This document shows positions 1-8,026 of a DNA stretch of 13,238 bases, one piece after another. Under the pieces are notes generated by a model that worked only from the letters and a program-made list of their open reading frames with translations, made no database searches and was not told the origin of the DNA. The DNA comes from an uncultured Pirellula sp. (GTDB lineage: Bacteria > Planctomycetota > Planctomycetia > Pirellulales > Pirellulaceae). The stretch is from NCBI GenBank assembly GCA_903837255.1, contig CAILTZ010000189.1, positions 1-13,238 of the forward strand. The letters are read 5' to 3'. Positions within the stretch are counted from its first letter, which is position 1; every line of letters starts with the position of its first letter. The translations under genes were made by a program, and so were the position numbers.

Positions 1-44
1 AACCCAATACGTAGACTTTAAGTTGGTTTGGTTGGGAAATCACT

Positions 45-1358
45 ATGAAGCATCCTTGGTGTTGGGTACTGATTTTTTGCGCTTCGGGCCAGATAGCCCT
101 TGCGCAACAAGTCCCACCGGTCCGCGAGATCAAATCGCTCGATAGCCCTTTGCCAGCAAATTTCCAGGCAGCACAGAGCGTGCAAGAGTCGAATGCCACA
201 CGACTTTTGACGATTCAAGAGGCAGTCGATTTCGCTCTAGCGAACCACCCTGCGATGCAAGAGGCGTTGGCTGCCGTTGAGGAAGCGCGAGGATTGGCCT
301 ACCAGGCGGGATTGTATCCAAACCCTAGGCTCGACAGCGGAAATCCTCAAACGATCGGGGGGGCTAACAGTGTGTATTCGCTGGGTGTGACTCAAGAGAT
401 CGTTCGGGGCGGCAAGCGTCAATTGGATGTTGCTGCAGCTCAGAGGTCCATCGCGCGACTGCAGTACGAGTACCAGCAAAAGAAGTTTTTCTTGGTGACT
501 GAAGTACGTCGAGGATTTGTTGCGGCTTTAGCGGCACAAGAGCGTGTCGAGATCCTCGAGTCGCTTGCTAAGATCGCTAGGGAGCTAGAAAAGACAACCG
601 ATAGTTTGGTCAAGGCGGGTCAGGCGTCCGAAGCGGATTTGCTTTTGCTGCGGCTCGAGCGGCGTCGAGCTGAAACAGCTTTGACAGCGGCCAACGCTGA
701 ATTATCAGGAAAGCTTTCCCGGCTCGCGGCCCAGATTGGATCGATCGGCTATCCGATCGAAAAAGTGGCCGGAGAGCTCGACATGCCGATTCCCAATTAC
801 GAGGGACTTGTTTTCGACGATGACTTGGTCAATCGAAACAACTTGATCAACGCTGGGCGGACGGAGGTCCAGCGCAGCCGATTGCTCTTGCAACGGGCCA
901 TCGCAGAACCGATCCCCAACGTGACTCTTCAAGCAGGAGCGCAGCAGACAGCCAGTGCACCTCATGAGCAGGGGCTCGTCGGTGTGTATTTCGATCTGCC
1001 GATATGGAATCGAAATCAGGGAAATATTCGGGCTGCGGAGTCGTCGGTGCGACGGAACGTTGCGCAGGTCGCCATGATACAGACCGAGATTGCTAAACAG
1101 ATTGCTGAAACAAGATCGCGTTACCTTTCGGCGGCCCGCCAGGTCCAGTCCTACGAGGAAGGAGTGTTGCCTGACGCCAGAGAAACACTCAGGCTCGTGC
1201 GGTTGGGTTACGACAAGGGTCAGTTCGATATCGTCCGATTGGTTCAGGCGCAGCGGACAGTCTTCGAGGCGAACTTGGAATACCTTCGAGTGCTCGAATT
1301 ACGCCTCGACGCGGCTGCTGAAATATCGGGCTTGCTTCAATCCGACGAGTTTCCTTGA
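45..1358 (+). CDS. TolC/CzcC-family outer-membrane efflux channel
   Basis: This 437-residue protein is the likely outer-membrane exit duct of the tripartite pump encoded just downstream. A signal peptide is visible at residues 1-20, with a hydrophobic core and a likely cut after ALA before QQ. Two TolC-type repeats follow. The first opens with TIQEAVDFALANHP (about 56-69) and the second ends in a long helix at about 330-430. The motif FDLPIWNRNQG at 316-326 is typical of the CzcC/CusC-like branch of the outer-membrane efflux protein family. The length is normal for the family. The ATG is chosen because it gives a proper signal peptide and an in-frame stop lies at 12-14; the ribosome-binding site is weak. 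The metal-pump assignment comes from the adjoining CzcA-like permease. The substrate is not determined by this subunit. Confidence 0.93.
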   Translation: MKHPWCWVLIFCASGQIALAQQVPPVREIKSLDSPLPANFQAAQSVQESNATRLLTIQEAVDFALANHPAMQEALAAVEEARGLAYQAGLYPNPRLDSGNPQTIGGANSVYSLGVTQEIVRGGKRQLDVAAAQRSIARLQYEYQQKKFFLVTEVRRGFVAALAAQERVEILESLAKIARELEKTTDSLVKAGQASEADLLLLRLERRRAETALTAANAELSGKLSRLAAQIGSIGYPIEKVAGELDMPIPNYEGLVFDDDLVNRNNLINAGRTEVQRSRLLLQRAIAEPIPNVTLQAGAQQTASAPHEQGLVGVYFDLPIWNRNQGNIRAAESSVRRNVAQVAMIQTEIAKQIAETRSRYLSAARQVQSYEEGVLPDARETLRLVRLGYDKGQFDIVRLVQAQRTVFEANLEYLRVLELRLDAAAEISGLLQSDEFP

Positions 1359-1391
1359 TCCGCAACGTCTTGCAGTCTTTCGGGTTGTTTT

Positions 1392-1435
1392 CTGCAATCC
1401 TTTGCAGGAAGACTTGTGGGCTTCGAGTTAGCCCA
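1392..1435 (+). other. two small hairpins between channel and permease genes
   Basis: The 174-nt spacer between the channel and permease genes contains two perfect 6-bp inverted repeats. CTGCAA (1392-1397) pairs with TTGCAG (1402-1407) across a 4-nt loop. TGGGCT (1417-1422) pairs with AGCCCA (1430-1435) across a 7-nt loop. No T-tract follows either, so a standard intrinsic terminator is unlikely. They could act in transcript processing, attenuation or mRNA stability to set the ratio of channel to pump, or they could be chance. Seen in the sequence; function is inference. Confidence 0.3.
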
Positions 1436-1532
1436 AAGCGATGCCAAAAGGCCCAATGGACTAGAGGTATTGGCCGTTGGTTCGTAAGATGGACTCCATG
1501 AATGAGGACATCGAGATCGGACTGCAGCTATT

Positions 1533-4500
1533 ATGATCCATGCTATTGTCGTTTGGGCGTTGCGAAATCGCTTGATCGTCTTGCTCGCTATTTTGGCGTT
1601 AATTGGGGTCGGGACTCATGCGACACTCAATCTCAACGTTGAGGCCTATCCAGATCCGACGCCCCCGCTGATCGACGTGATTAGTCAAAATCCCGGTGCG
1701 AGCCCAGAGGAAATTGAACGGCTTGTAACGATCCCAATCGAGACGGCGCTCAATGGTATTCCGGGTTTGGAGTATGTTCGCAGTACTTCGATTGCCGGCC
1801 TGAGCGACATCAAGTGCCAGTTCGCTTACGGAACCAACTACGCCGCCTCTCGGCAAGAGGTCTTAAACCGTTTGGCGTTTGTCGATCTGCCCGATGGAGT
1901 GCGCCCCGAACTGTCCCCTTGGAGTCCTACGGGCGAAATTGTCCGCTATGTGTTGGAAGGCCCGGGTTACACGACCAATCAACTCAAGGCCGTTCAGGAT
2001 TGGGTGCTGAATCGGATTTTCAAGCAGGTTCCGGGGGTGATCGATGTAGTTGGCTTTGGTGGTACGATCAAACAGTACCAAGTGCTCGTCGACACCCGGT
2101 TGCTACACAAGTACGAACTGACGATGGCGCAGGTGGAATCTGCGATTGCCAAGTCCAACGCCAATGTCGGTGGCAACGTGATGATGCTTGGGGCTCAAGC
2201 CCACAATGTCCGGGTGATCGGTCTGCTCGGTGGTGGCAAAGATCCTTTGGCTCTAGAGAATGTTGACCAAGCATTAGAGATAGAGCAGCAGAAGATCGAA
2301 GACATACGCAATGTCGTGTTGACCACGAGCGACGACGGCACGCCGGTACGGGTAGCGCAGGTCGCCCAGGTTATCCTCGGGCATCAACCCCGTTTAGGAG
2401 TGGTCGGTCGAGGTGACCAGAACGACGTGGTCGAGGGGATCGTCATGATGCGTAAGGGGGAGAAGTCGCTAGCAACGGCCAAGGCTATTGCTGCGAAAAT
2501 TCGCCAGATCGATCAAGAGGGTTTGCTCCCCAAGGGGATGAAAATTGAGTATTTCAACCAGCGTACCGATTTGGTAAATGTCACAACGCACAATGTCATC
2601 CACAATCTGCTTGTGGGCGTGGGTTTGGTGATCTTGGTATTGCTTGTTTTCCTCGGAGATCTGCGAAGCGCGTTGATCGTCGCGTCGGTAATACCGCTGG
2701 CTTTGTTGTTCGCCATCAGCGTATTGTACTATCTTGGGATGTCCGCCAACTTGCTCTCGCTAGGGGCCGTGGATTTTGGGATCATCGTCGACAGTTCTGT
2801 GATTATCGTTGAAACGGTGTTTCGGGAGCTATCGAGCGATCGGGGTGGAGCTAATCGCGACGTACGTCAGCGAATTGCCGATGCGACCCGTTCGGTCGAG
2901 CGACCCATGCTGTACTCGACGGTGATCATCGTATCAGCATTTTTGCCCTTGTTCACCTTGACCGGACCTGCCGGTGCACTGTTTGGTCCCATGGCCATGA
3001 CGTATGCGTTTTCCATACTGGGTGCCTTGCTCATCTCCGTTACCTTTGCACCGGTCCTTTGTTCGTTTTTCTTCCAAGGCACCTTGAGTGAACATGACAC
3101 GATCATCGATCGAATCATGAAGTATCTTTACGGGCGAACACTCTCGCTAGCGCTTCGATTGCGCACGTTGACCGTGGCTATCTGTGCGATCATGATCTTG
3201 GTGACGTTGCTGCTCATGACTCGCATCGGAGCTGAGTTCATGCCGCAACTAGAAGAAGGCAATCTTTGGATCCGAGCATTTCTTCCACGAACGGTATCCC
3301 TAGAGGAAGCTCAGCGTCTAGCGCCACGATTGCGGCAGGTCATTTCGAGTATTCCTGAGGTGCGGGGCGTAATGTCCCACGTTGGGCGTCCAGACGACGG
3401 AACAGACGTGACGAGCTTTTTCAACCTGGAATTCAACGTTCCACTTAAACCCATGGAAACCTGGCGGCCGGGGGTTACTCGCCAATCGATCGAAGGTGAG
3501 CTAGCCGAGAAATTCAAAAACTATCCGGGGATCGAATTCGGCTTTTCCCAATTGATACGGGATAATATCGATGAAGCCCTATCGGGAATCAAGGGTTCGA
3601 ATTCCGTCAAGCTCTTTGGGACTGATCTTGCTACCCTGGAAGAAACCGGAACAAGGATTGAGGAAGCGCTTCGATCGGTACGCGGGGTCGAGGATGTCGG
3701 GGCATTTAATATCATCGGACAGCCGAATCTGGAGATCACCGTCGATCGAGCTGCATGCGCTCGGCACGGCATCAATGTTCAGGAGGTCGAAGATGTCGTC
3801 GGAGTTGCGATTGGAGGCAAAGCCTTTTCGCAGATGGTCGAAGGAGAAAAGCTCTACGACATCGTGCTGCGACTCTCCACGGACTTGCGCAACGATCCGG
3901 AGAACATGGCTAGGATACCGATCGATATTCCAGAAAGACCCGGAGCGGCTGCCCACCAGATCCCCTTGGCTCTTTTGGCCAAGATCGATCCGCACAAACC
4001 CGGAGCCCAATACATCTATCGAGAAAACAACCGTAGATATCTGCCGGTCAAATTCAGCGTCCGAGGCCGAGATCTAGCTTCGGCGATCGCCGAAGCCAAA
4101 GAGCGCGTCGATGACCCGAACGCAGGAGCTAGGCTGCCTCAGGGCTATCGCTTAGAGTGGTCTGGTGAATTTGCGCAAATGCAATCTGCAAACGCCGTCT
4201 TGCGAGTCACCGTACCGATTTCGATCACCCTGATCATGGTGGTTTTGTATCTGATGTTCGGGAGTTTCAAGGACGCGCTGCTGGTCATGGCAGGAGTCAT
4301 CATCGCCATGATCGGCGGAATTTGGGCACTGGTGATCGTCGGCATCCCCTTTAGCATTTCTGCTGCTGTCGGATTCATCTCGATCTTTGGTGTTGTCGTC
4401 CAAAACGGTGTGTTGCTGATCAATTACTTTAAGCAGAATCAATCGGATCATAAATCGTTGGATGTTGTCATCCACGAGGGTTCTATCACGCTCTTGCGCC

Positions 4501-4721
4501 CGGTCGTGATGATCTCTTTGACCGCAATCCTAGGACTATTTCCTGCCGCAATCGCTACCTCAGTTGGATCCCAAGCCCAAAAACCGCTTGCGATCGTCGT
4601 CGTAGGGGGAATGATGGCAGCCATGATTTTCCCCCAGTACCTCCTCCCGGCTTTGTATCTCTTTTTCCCAAAAAACAATTTGGCTCCTGAAGACAGAAAT
4701 CCCTCCATCCACGGTCATTAG
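1533..4721 (+). CDS. HME-RND efflux permease, CzcA-like (complete)
   Basis: This is a 1062-residue inner-membrane proton/metal antiporter subunit of the heavy-metal-efflux RND family. The N terminus (TM1, about 14-33) is followed by the family sequence around NPGASPEEIERLVTIPIE (53-70). The first membrane block spans about 355-510 and the second about 888-1045; two large periplasmic domains lie between TM1-TM2 and TM7-TM8. TM4 carries D414-F-G, D420 and E427, with the same 6- and 7-residue spacing as the CzcA proton-relay residues D402/D408/E415. The segment GAEFMPQLEEGNLW (566-579) is a family hallmark. By-eye alignment shows no Met at the position of CusA M573, which argues against a Cu(I)/Ag(I) pump and for divalent cations such as Zn, Co, Ni or Cd. 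The ATG is fixed by an in-frame stop at 1503-1505; no clear Shine-Dalgarno is present. The gene lies 174 nt after the channel gene and 29 nt before its adaptor. Family confidence is high and substrate confidence is low. Confidence 0.95.
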   Translation: MIHAIVVWALRNRLIVLLAILALIGVGTHATLNLNVEAYPDPTPPLIDVISQNPGASPEEIERLVTIPIETALNGIPGLEYVRSTSIAGLSDIKCQFAYGTNYAASRQEVLNRLAFVDLPDGVRPELSPWSPTGEIVRYVLEGPGYTTNQLKAVQDWVLNRIFKQVPGVIDVVGFGGTIKQYQVLVDTRLLHKYELTMAQVESAIAKSNANVGGNVMMLGAQAHNVRVIGLLGGGKDPLALENVDQALEIEQQKIEDIRNVVLTTSDDGTPVRVAQVAQVILGHQPRLGVVGRGDQNDVVEGIVMMRKGEKSLATAKAIAAKIRQIDQEGLLPKGMKIEYFNQRTDLVNVTTHNVIHNLLVGVGLVILVLLVFLGDLRSALIVASVIPLALLFAISVLYYLGMSANLLSLGAVDFGIIVDSSVIIVETVFRELSSDRGGANRDVRQRIADATRSVERPMLYSTVIIVSAFLPLFTLTGPAGALFGPMAMTYAFSILGALLISVTFAPVLCSFFFQGTLSEHDTIIDRIMKYLYGRTLSLALRLRTLTVAICAIMILVTLLLMTRIGAEFMPQLEEGNLWIRAFLPRTVSLEEAQRLAPRLRQVISSIPEVRGVMSHVGRPDDGTDVTSFFNLEFNVPLKPMETWRPGVTRQSIEGELAEKFKNYPGIEFGFSQLIRDNIDEALSGIKGSNSVKLFGTDLATLEETGTRIEEALRSVRGVEDVGAFNIIGQPNLEITVDRAACARHGINVQEVEDVVGVAIGGKAFSQMVEGEKLYDIVLRLSTDLRNDPENMARIPIDIPERPGAAAHQIPLALLAKIDPHKPGAQYIYRENNRRYLPVKFSVRGRDLASAIAEAKERVDDPNAGARLPQGYRLEWSGEFAQMQSANAVLRVTVPISITLIMVVLYLMFGSFKDALLVMAGVIIAMIGGIWALVIVGIPFSISAAVGFISIFGVVVQNGVLLINYFKQNQSDHKSLDVVIHEGSITLLRPVVMISLTAILGLFPAAIATSVGSQAQKPLAIVVVGGMMAAMIFPQYLLPALYLFFPKNNLAPEDRNPSIHGH

Positions 4722-4750
4722 CCACCTGCAAAACGTCCATCGAGTCTCTT

Positions 4751-6112
4751 ATGCAAGCAACCCAAACGTCAGTCGACGATCAAAACCCAAACGAAGCGCA
4801 AGAAATCCTGTCCAACCTCTCGTCGGATTCGCAAAGTCAAACCCTACCCAGCGATTCGGTCAAGAGAGCTAGAAAGCCAGGAAATGGGCTGCTGTGGCTC
4901 GGCATGCTTTCGGCAATCCTCGCCGGAGCTTACTACTTTCGCGATGAACTATTCGGTACCAAGCACACGCAATCAACCGCCAGTATCGAAGTGGTAAAAA
5001 AAGACCCAACGCCTTGGAATGGAATCATCGAATTGTCCGCTCAGGCCCAGGAGAGTATCGGACTGAGCCTCACAGATGTCGTCGCCCAAACCGAACCGAT
5101 ACTCCTACCTATCCTGGGTACCAGTAGCCACGACGATACCAAGCTCTCGAAGATTGCTCCTCTTTTTAAGGGCAGAGTCGAGAAGGTCTATGTTTCCGTC
5201 GGTGACCAAGTCGCACAGGGCCAACCGTTGGTCGATCTGTATAGCGCAGAGCTAGCCCAAGCGAAAACGAACTACGAAATTGAACGAAGCCAATGGGAAT
5301 ATGTCCATCGCCTGTTAGAGGTTCGGACCCAATTGCGAGCCTCGAATGCCATCAGTGAGCAACTGCTGCTCGACACCCAGAACGATGAACTGAAACAACG
5401 CCACGAGTACGATATCGCTCTGGAAAAGCTGATTCTTTACGGACTCTCCGACGCGGAGATCACCGCGGTTGAACAAGAAAAGGGAGCTCAAAGAGCTCGA
5501 CTCACAGTCCGTTCTCCTGCCAATGGCATCGTCATCAACCGCAATGCAGTGACTGGAAATCTCTACAACGAAAGCGATATCATGATGGTCGTTGCCCCCA
5601 ATGATCATCTTTGGGTCTGGGGGAATGTTTTTGAATACGATCTGGCGAGAGTTCATCTAGGACAAAAGTGGGATATCAAATTCGGTTTCCGAAAAGATCG
5701 TATATCAGGGACCATCGAATATGTCTCACCGAATGTCGATCCGCAATCTCATGCCGTCAAAATACGAACCACGATACCCAACCCTGACGGCTCGCTAAAA
5801 GCCGATATGCTTGTCGATGGCTACCTTCAAATTCAACCCGAACCAAACTATGTTTCCATCCCTCGGCTTGCGATGATCGTCGTCGATGGCGGTTGCTTCG
5901 CATTCACCAGACTTCCGAATGAGCCCGGAAAATTCCAAAGACACCTCGTGCACGTCGTCCACGAACGCGAAGATCATGTCATCCTCAAAGATGGTGTGGC
6001 GATCGGGGAAAAGGTCGTGGTTATAGGCGGTCTGATCCTGCAACAACTTTATGAGGAGAACGAGGTCCTAGCTCATGGTCACCTAGCCCGAACACCCTCG
6101 GATCGAGACTAG
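4751..6112 (+). CDS. RND periplasmic adaptor (membrane fusion protein), CzcB/CusB-like
   Basis: This 453-residue adaptor would join the upstream permease to the TolC-like channel across the periplasm. About 45 polar residues precede one hydrophobic segment (about 46-63), which should anchor it in the inner membrane. The lipoyl-like halves lie at about 137-165 (FKGRVEKVYVSVGDQVAQGQPL) and 249-283 (LTVRSPANGIVINRN). They are separated by an alpha-helical hairpin (about 166-245). A beta-barrel domain (about 285-360) and a membrane-proximal domain (about 365-430) follow. There is no lipobox and no Met- or His-rich metal-binding extension, unlike some CusB/CzcB adaptors. The start is 29 nt after the permease stop, so the two are probably one transcript. 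The gene order channel-permease-adaptor differs from the usual channel-adaptor-permease order of czcCBA. Confidence 0.92.
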   Translation: MQATQTSVDDQNPNEAQEILSNLSSDSQSQTLPSDSVKRARKPGNGLLWLGMLSAILAGAYYFRDELFGTKHTQSTASIEVVKKDPTPWNGIIELSAQAQESIGLSLTDVVAQTEPILLPILGTSSHDDTKLSKIAPLFKGRVEKVYVSVGDQVAQGQPLVDLYSAELAQAKTNYEIERSQWEYVHRLLEVRTQLRASNAISEQLLLDTQNDELKQRHEYDIALEKLILYGLSDAEITAVEQEKGAQRARLTVRSPANGIVINRNAVTGNLYNESDIMMVVAPNDHLWVWGNVFEYDLARVHLGQKWDIKFGFRKDRISGTIEYVSPNVDPQSHAVKIRTTIPNPDGSLKADMLVDGYLQIQPEPNYVSIPRLAMIVVDGGCFAFTRLPNEPGKFQRHLVHVVHEREDHVILKDGVAIGEKVVVIGGLILQQLYEENEVLAHGHLARTPSDRD

Positions 6113-6117
6113 GGGCC

Positions 6118-6192
6118 CACGGTTTTTTCTTGCAGCTGCCGACCGTGCGAATTGAGTAAAGTTTGCGGATTGCGCAAGACGAAAGTATTACA
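6118..6192 (+). promoter_or_regulatory. possible promoter or leader region ahead of the cytochrome gene
   Basis: The 129-nt gap after the adaptor gene holds an inverted repeat CACGGT (6118-6123)/ACCGTG (6142-6147), whose loop contains the palindrome GCAGCTGC (6132-6139). It also holds a second palindrome, TTGCGCAA (6170-6177), and a weak sigma70-like pair: TTGCGG (6163-6168) and TATTAC (6187-6192) with an 18-nt spacer. These could be an operator and promoter giving the cytochrome gene separate control. The promoter match is poor and planctomycete promoters are not well defined, so this is tentative. Confidence 0.22.
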
Positions 6193-6241
6193 AGCACGCG
6201 AATTTTGAAGCCACTGCTTGAATCTTAGGTACTTATTGATC

Positions 6242-8026
6242 ATGAACGGTCGCTCTCTTGGCTCTGCACGACGGAGATCGCAACTATTTGCAGTCTCAAG
6301 GTTGTTGATGAGTGCAGTTTTTTGCACAAGTCTCACAGCGCTGCATGCTCAGGATTATTTTGAAGGGGTAAAGCCTACGCCAACCAGCGAGAATCCTACG
6401 GCGAGTATCCAGGGCTTGCTCGACGGTCGAAAAGAGTTTCAAACGCACTGCCTGAAGTGTCACGATGCTCAAAAATCGATGGCGGAAAACTATGACTTTC
6501 AAGGCTGGCTAGATACGATCGATCGAATGGTTCGCAAGAACGAAGCTACGGTTCCACAAGCCTCACGTCAGCCGATCGCCACCTATCTGAGTTTGATGGC
6601 CGGTACATCCATGTCGGGGGCCTCAAGCACGTCAAGCATCTCAAGCGACGAGAAAGCAAATGCTACTGAAAAGAATCAGGTCCAAGACCGACAGCTGATT
6701 GAATCCGGTAGGGGTGCGTTCCAGACCAGTTGTATCTCCTGCCACGATGCGGAAAAATCGCTCAGTAAAACCAAGTCCAAATCGGATTGGCTTGTAACGA
6801 TCAACCGGATGGCAACCAAACAAGGAGCAAGCATACCGGCGGGATCTTTCGACTCGATCGCCACTTATTTGGCATCGCTGTCTGGATCCTCCAGTTCGAC
6901 AAACGATAAGACCACTGGGAATCTAGCAAGCGACGCAGGTGGTGGCTCCCTTTCGGTCAGCGGTACCTTTTCCCCGACCTGGAGAGGTGGAAACGACAAT
7001 ATCCAAAATGGGGGTTTCTTTCCCGACACTTGGCTCACCGCGAACTGGACCGGCAAAGCCCTTTCAGGCCAAGTCACGGCTTGCGTCAGTTGCCACACCA
7101 CTGCAGAGGGAATGGGCGATCGCGTTGAATTAGTAGAAGCAAAGCTCAGACTGGATATCACCTCGGTTTTTGATCAATGCGCACGGGATGACTTGAAGGT
7201 GGCCGTCGAGGGTGGTCGATTTATTGTCCCATTCGGAGCATTTGCGTCCCAGAGCAATCCTGCTGTCTACCGTACCGTCACCAGGCCGCTGATCTACAAC
7301 ATGGGGCAACGGGTGCATGATGGTGATATCGGAGACCCGGTCTTGCCCATGCCTTATTCCGATGAAGGAAGCAACATCAGTATCGATCGGGATCTAAATG
7401 GTACCTGGAGGCTCGGCATGATCGGATATGTAGTCAACGGATTGCAGTCGGACCGAAACGGGATCAACTTCGACCAAAGCCGCGACTATGTTGCCAACAA
7501 CAACAACCCCTCGTTTGGTTCCCGCGTAACACTAGGTACTCCTCGATTGAATTTTGGTAGTTCGATCATCACAGGTCAGTCGAGTCCAAGCGGGGGCATC
7601 GATGGGGTTTCCGACAAGCTGTATTACCGTATCTACGGATACGATGCGACTTACAAAATCCCCTCGTTGTTGCGTATGCAATTTGAGTATGCACACAGAG
7701 AAAGCGACCGAGCGGCCCCTGAGCCGGATGCATTCCGGGTCCGAGATCGGGTCGCTGGCTATTACCTCGAAGGAGAGTACTATTCTCAAATGTTCTCCAG
7801 ACTTTCGTACATCACGCGATACGACTGCCAGGATCGGCGCTCGGACTATGCTCCCGATGAAAGTTCGATCGGACTCGGATCTCTGACGGTCTCTAGATTC
7901 ACCTATGGTTTGAATTTGAATCTAAAGCGAGCCGGACTCGTAATGATCAACCACGAACGGTGGAATCTCCCAGGCGGACTTGAACGGATGGACGTCCTAG
8001 GTGTGCGTTGGGTCTATTCTTTCTGA
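6242..8026 (+). CDS. triheme cytochrome c fused to a predicted outer-membrane beta-barrel
   Basis: This is a secreted multidomain protein of about 594 residues. The ATG is preferred over an in-frame TTG at 6218; both give the same signal peptide, with Arg-rich n-region, hydrophobic core and a cut near ALHA/Q (about residue 36). Two tandem cytochrome c domains follow (62-121 and 156-215), each with CxxCH (70-74, 164-168) and a Met 26 residues after the first Cys (M96, M190) as likely axial ligand. They resemble the heme-binding domain of quinohemoprotein amine dehydrogenases. Ser/Thr-rich linkers separate the parts. From about 235 onward the protein has alternating aromatic/polar strands, [11 protein letters not shown] (324-334) as in O/P-type porins, and a C-terminal WVYSF ending in Phe, as expected for BAM-inserted barrels. 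A third CxxCH (281-285) lies early in this region. The arrangement resembles Cyc2-type porin-cytochromes. An electron-transfer role at the outer membrane is inferred; a periplasmic role is possible. Confidence 0.85.
   Translation: MNGRSLGSARRRSQLFAVSRLLMSAVFCTSLTALHAQDYFEGVKPTPTSENPTASIQGLLDGRKEFQTHCLKCHDAQKSMAENYDFQGWLDTIDRMVRKNEATVPQASRQPIATYLSLMAGTSMSGASSTSSISSDEKANATEKNQVQDRQLIESGRGAFQTSCISCHDAEKSLSKTKSKSDWLVTINRMATKQGASIPAGSFDSIATYLASLSGSSSSTNDKTTGNLASDAGGGSLSVSGTFSPTWRGGNDNIQNGGFFPDTWLTANWTGKALSGQVTACVSCHTTAEGMGDRVELVEAKLRLDITSVFDQCARDDLKVAVEGGRFIVPFGAFASQSNPAVYRTVTRPLIYNMGQRVHDGDIGDPVLPMPYSDEGSNISIDRDLNGTWRLGMIGYVVNGLQSDRNGINFDQSRDYVANNNNPSFGSRVTLGTPRLNFGSSIITGQSSPSGGIDGVSDKLYYRIYGYDATYKIPSLLRMQFEYAHRESDRAAPEPDAFRVRDRVAGYYLEGEYYSQMFSRLSYITRYDCQDRRSDYAPDESSIGLGSLTVSRFTYGLNLNLKRAGLVMINHERWNLPGGLERMDVLGVRWVYSF
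6425..6886 (+). repeat. tandem duplicated monoheme cytochrome domain (two copies)
   Basis: Two 60-residue units at 6425-6604 and 6707-6886 align without gaps, with 28 of 60 residues identical by hand count. Both share the pattern GR..FQT.C..CHDA.KS, then W-L, T-I-x-R-M, K, A, P, S, I-A-T-Y-L and a final G. The heme-binding Cys pair, His, Trp and presumed axial Met are all kept in both copies. They are joined by a Ser/Thr/Lys-rich linker of 34 residues. This indicates an internal domain duplication with both copies still under selection to bind heme. Confidence 0.85.
7082..7096 (+). other. third c-type heme attachment site (CVSCH)
   Basis: A CxxCH motif (residues 281-285 of the cytochrome-barrel protein) lies outside the two duplicated cytochrome domains, between segments that read as the first strands of the barrel. 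The surrounding sequence, with GMGD seven residues on, does not match the other two domains, and no Met is found at their spacing of 26 residues. The axial ligand is therefore unclear. Covalent heme attachment here is inferred from the motif only. Confidence 0.7.

Noticed and set aside
1090..1431. 113-codon plus-strand frame running past the end of the first channel gene, considered as a frameshifted C terminus
   Set aside because: The channel protein already has a normal complete TolC C-terminal helix and stop at 1358; the alternative frame has no family resemblance.
3579..4010. 143-codon minus-strand frame inside the first permease
   Set aside because: It is a shadow of the coding strand, with no start context or domain.
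6113..6128. Possible intrinsic terminator after the first adaptor (GGGCCC followed by a T run)
   Set aside because: GGGCCC is a palindrome with no loop and the T6 is not preceded by a usable stem; the longer CACGGT/ACCGTG stem has the T run inside its loop.
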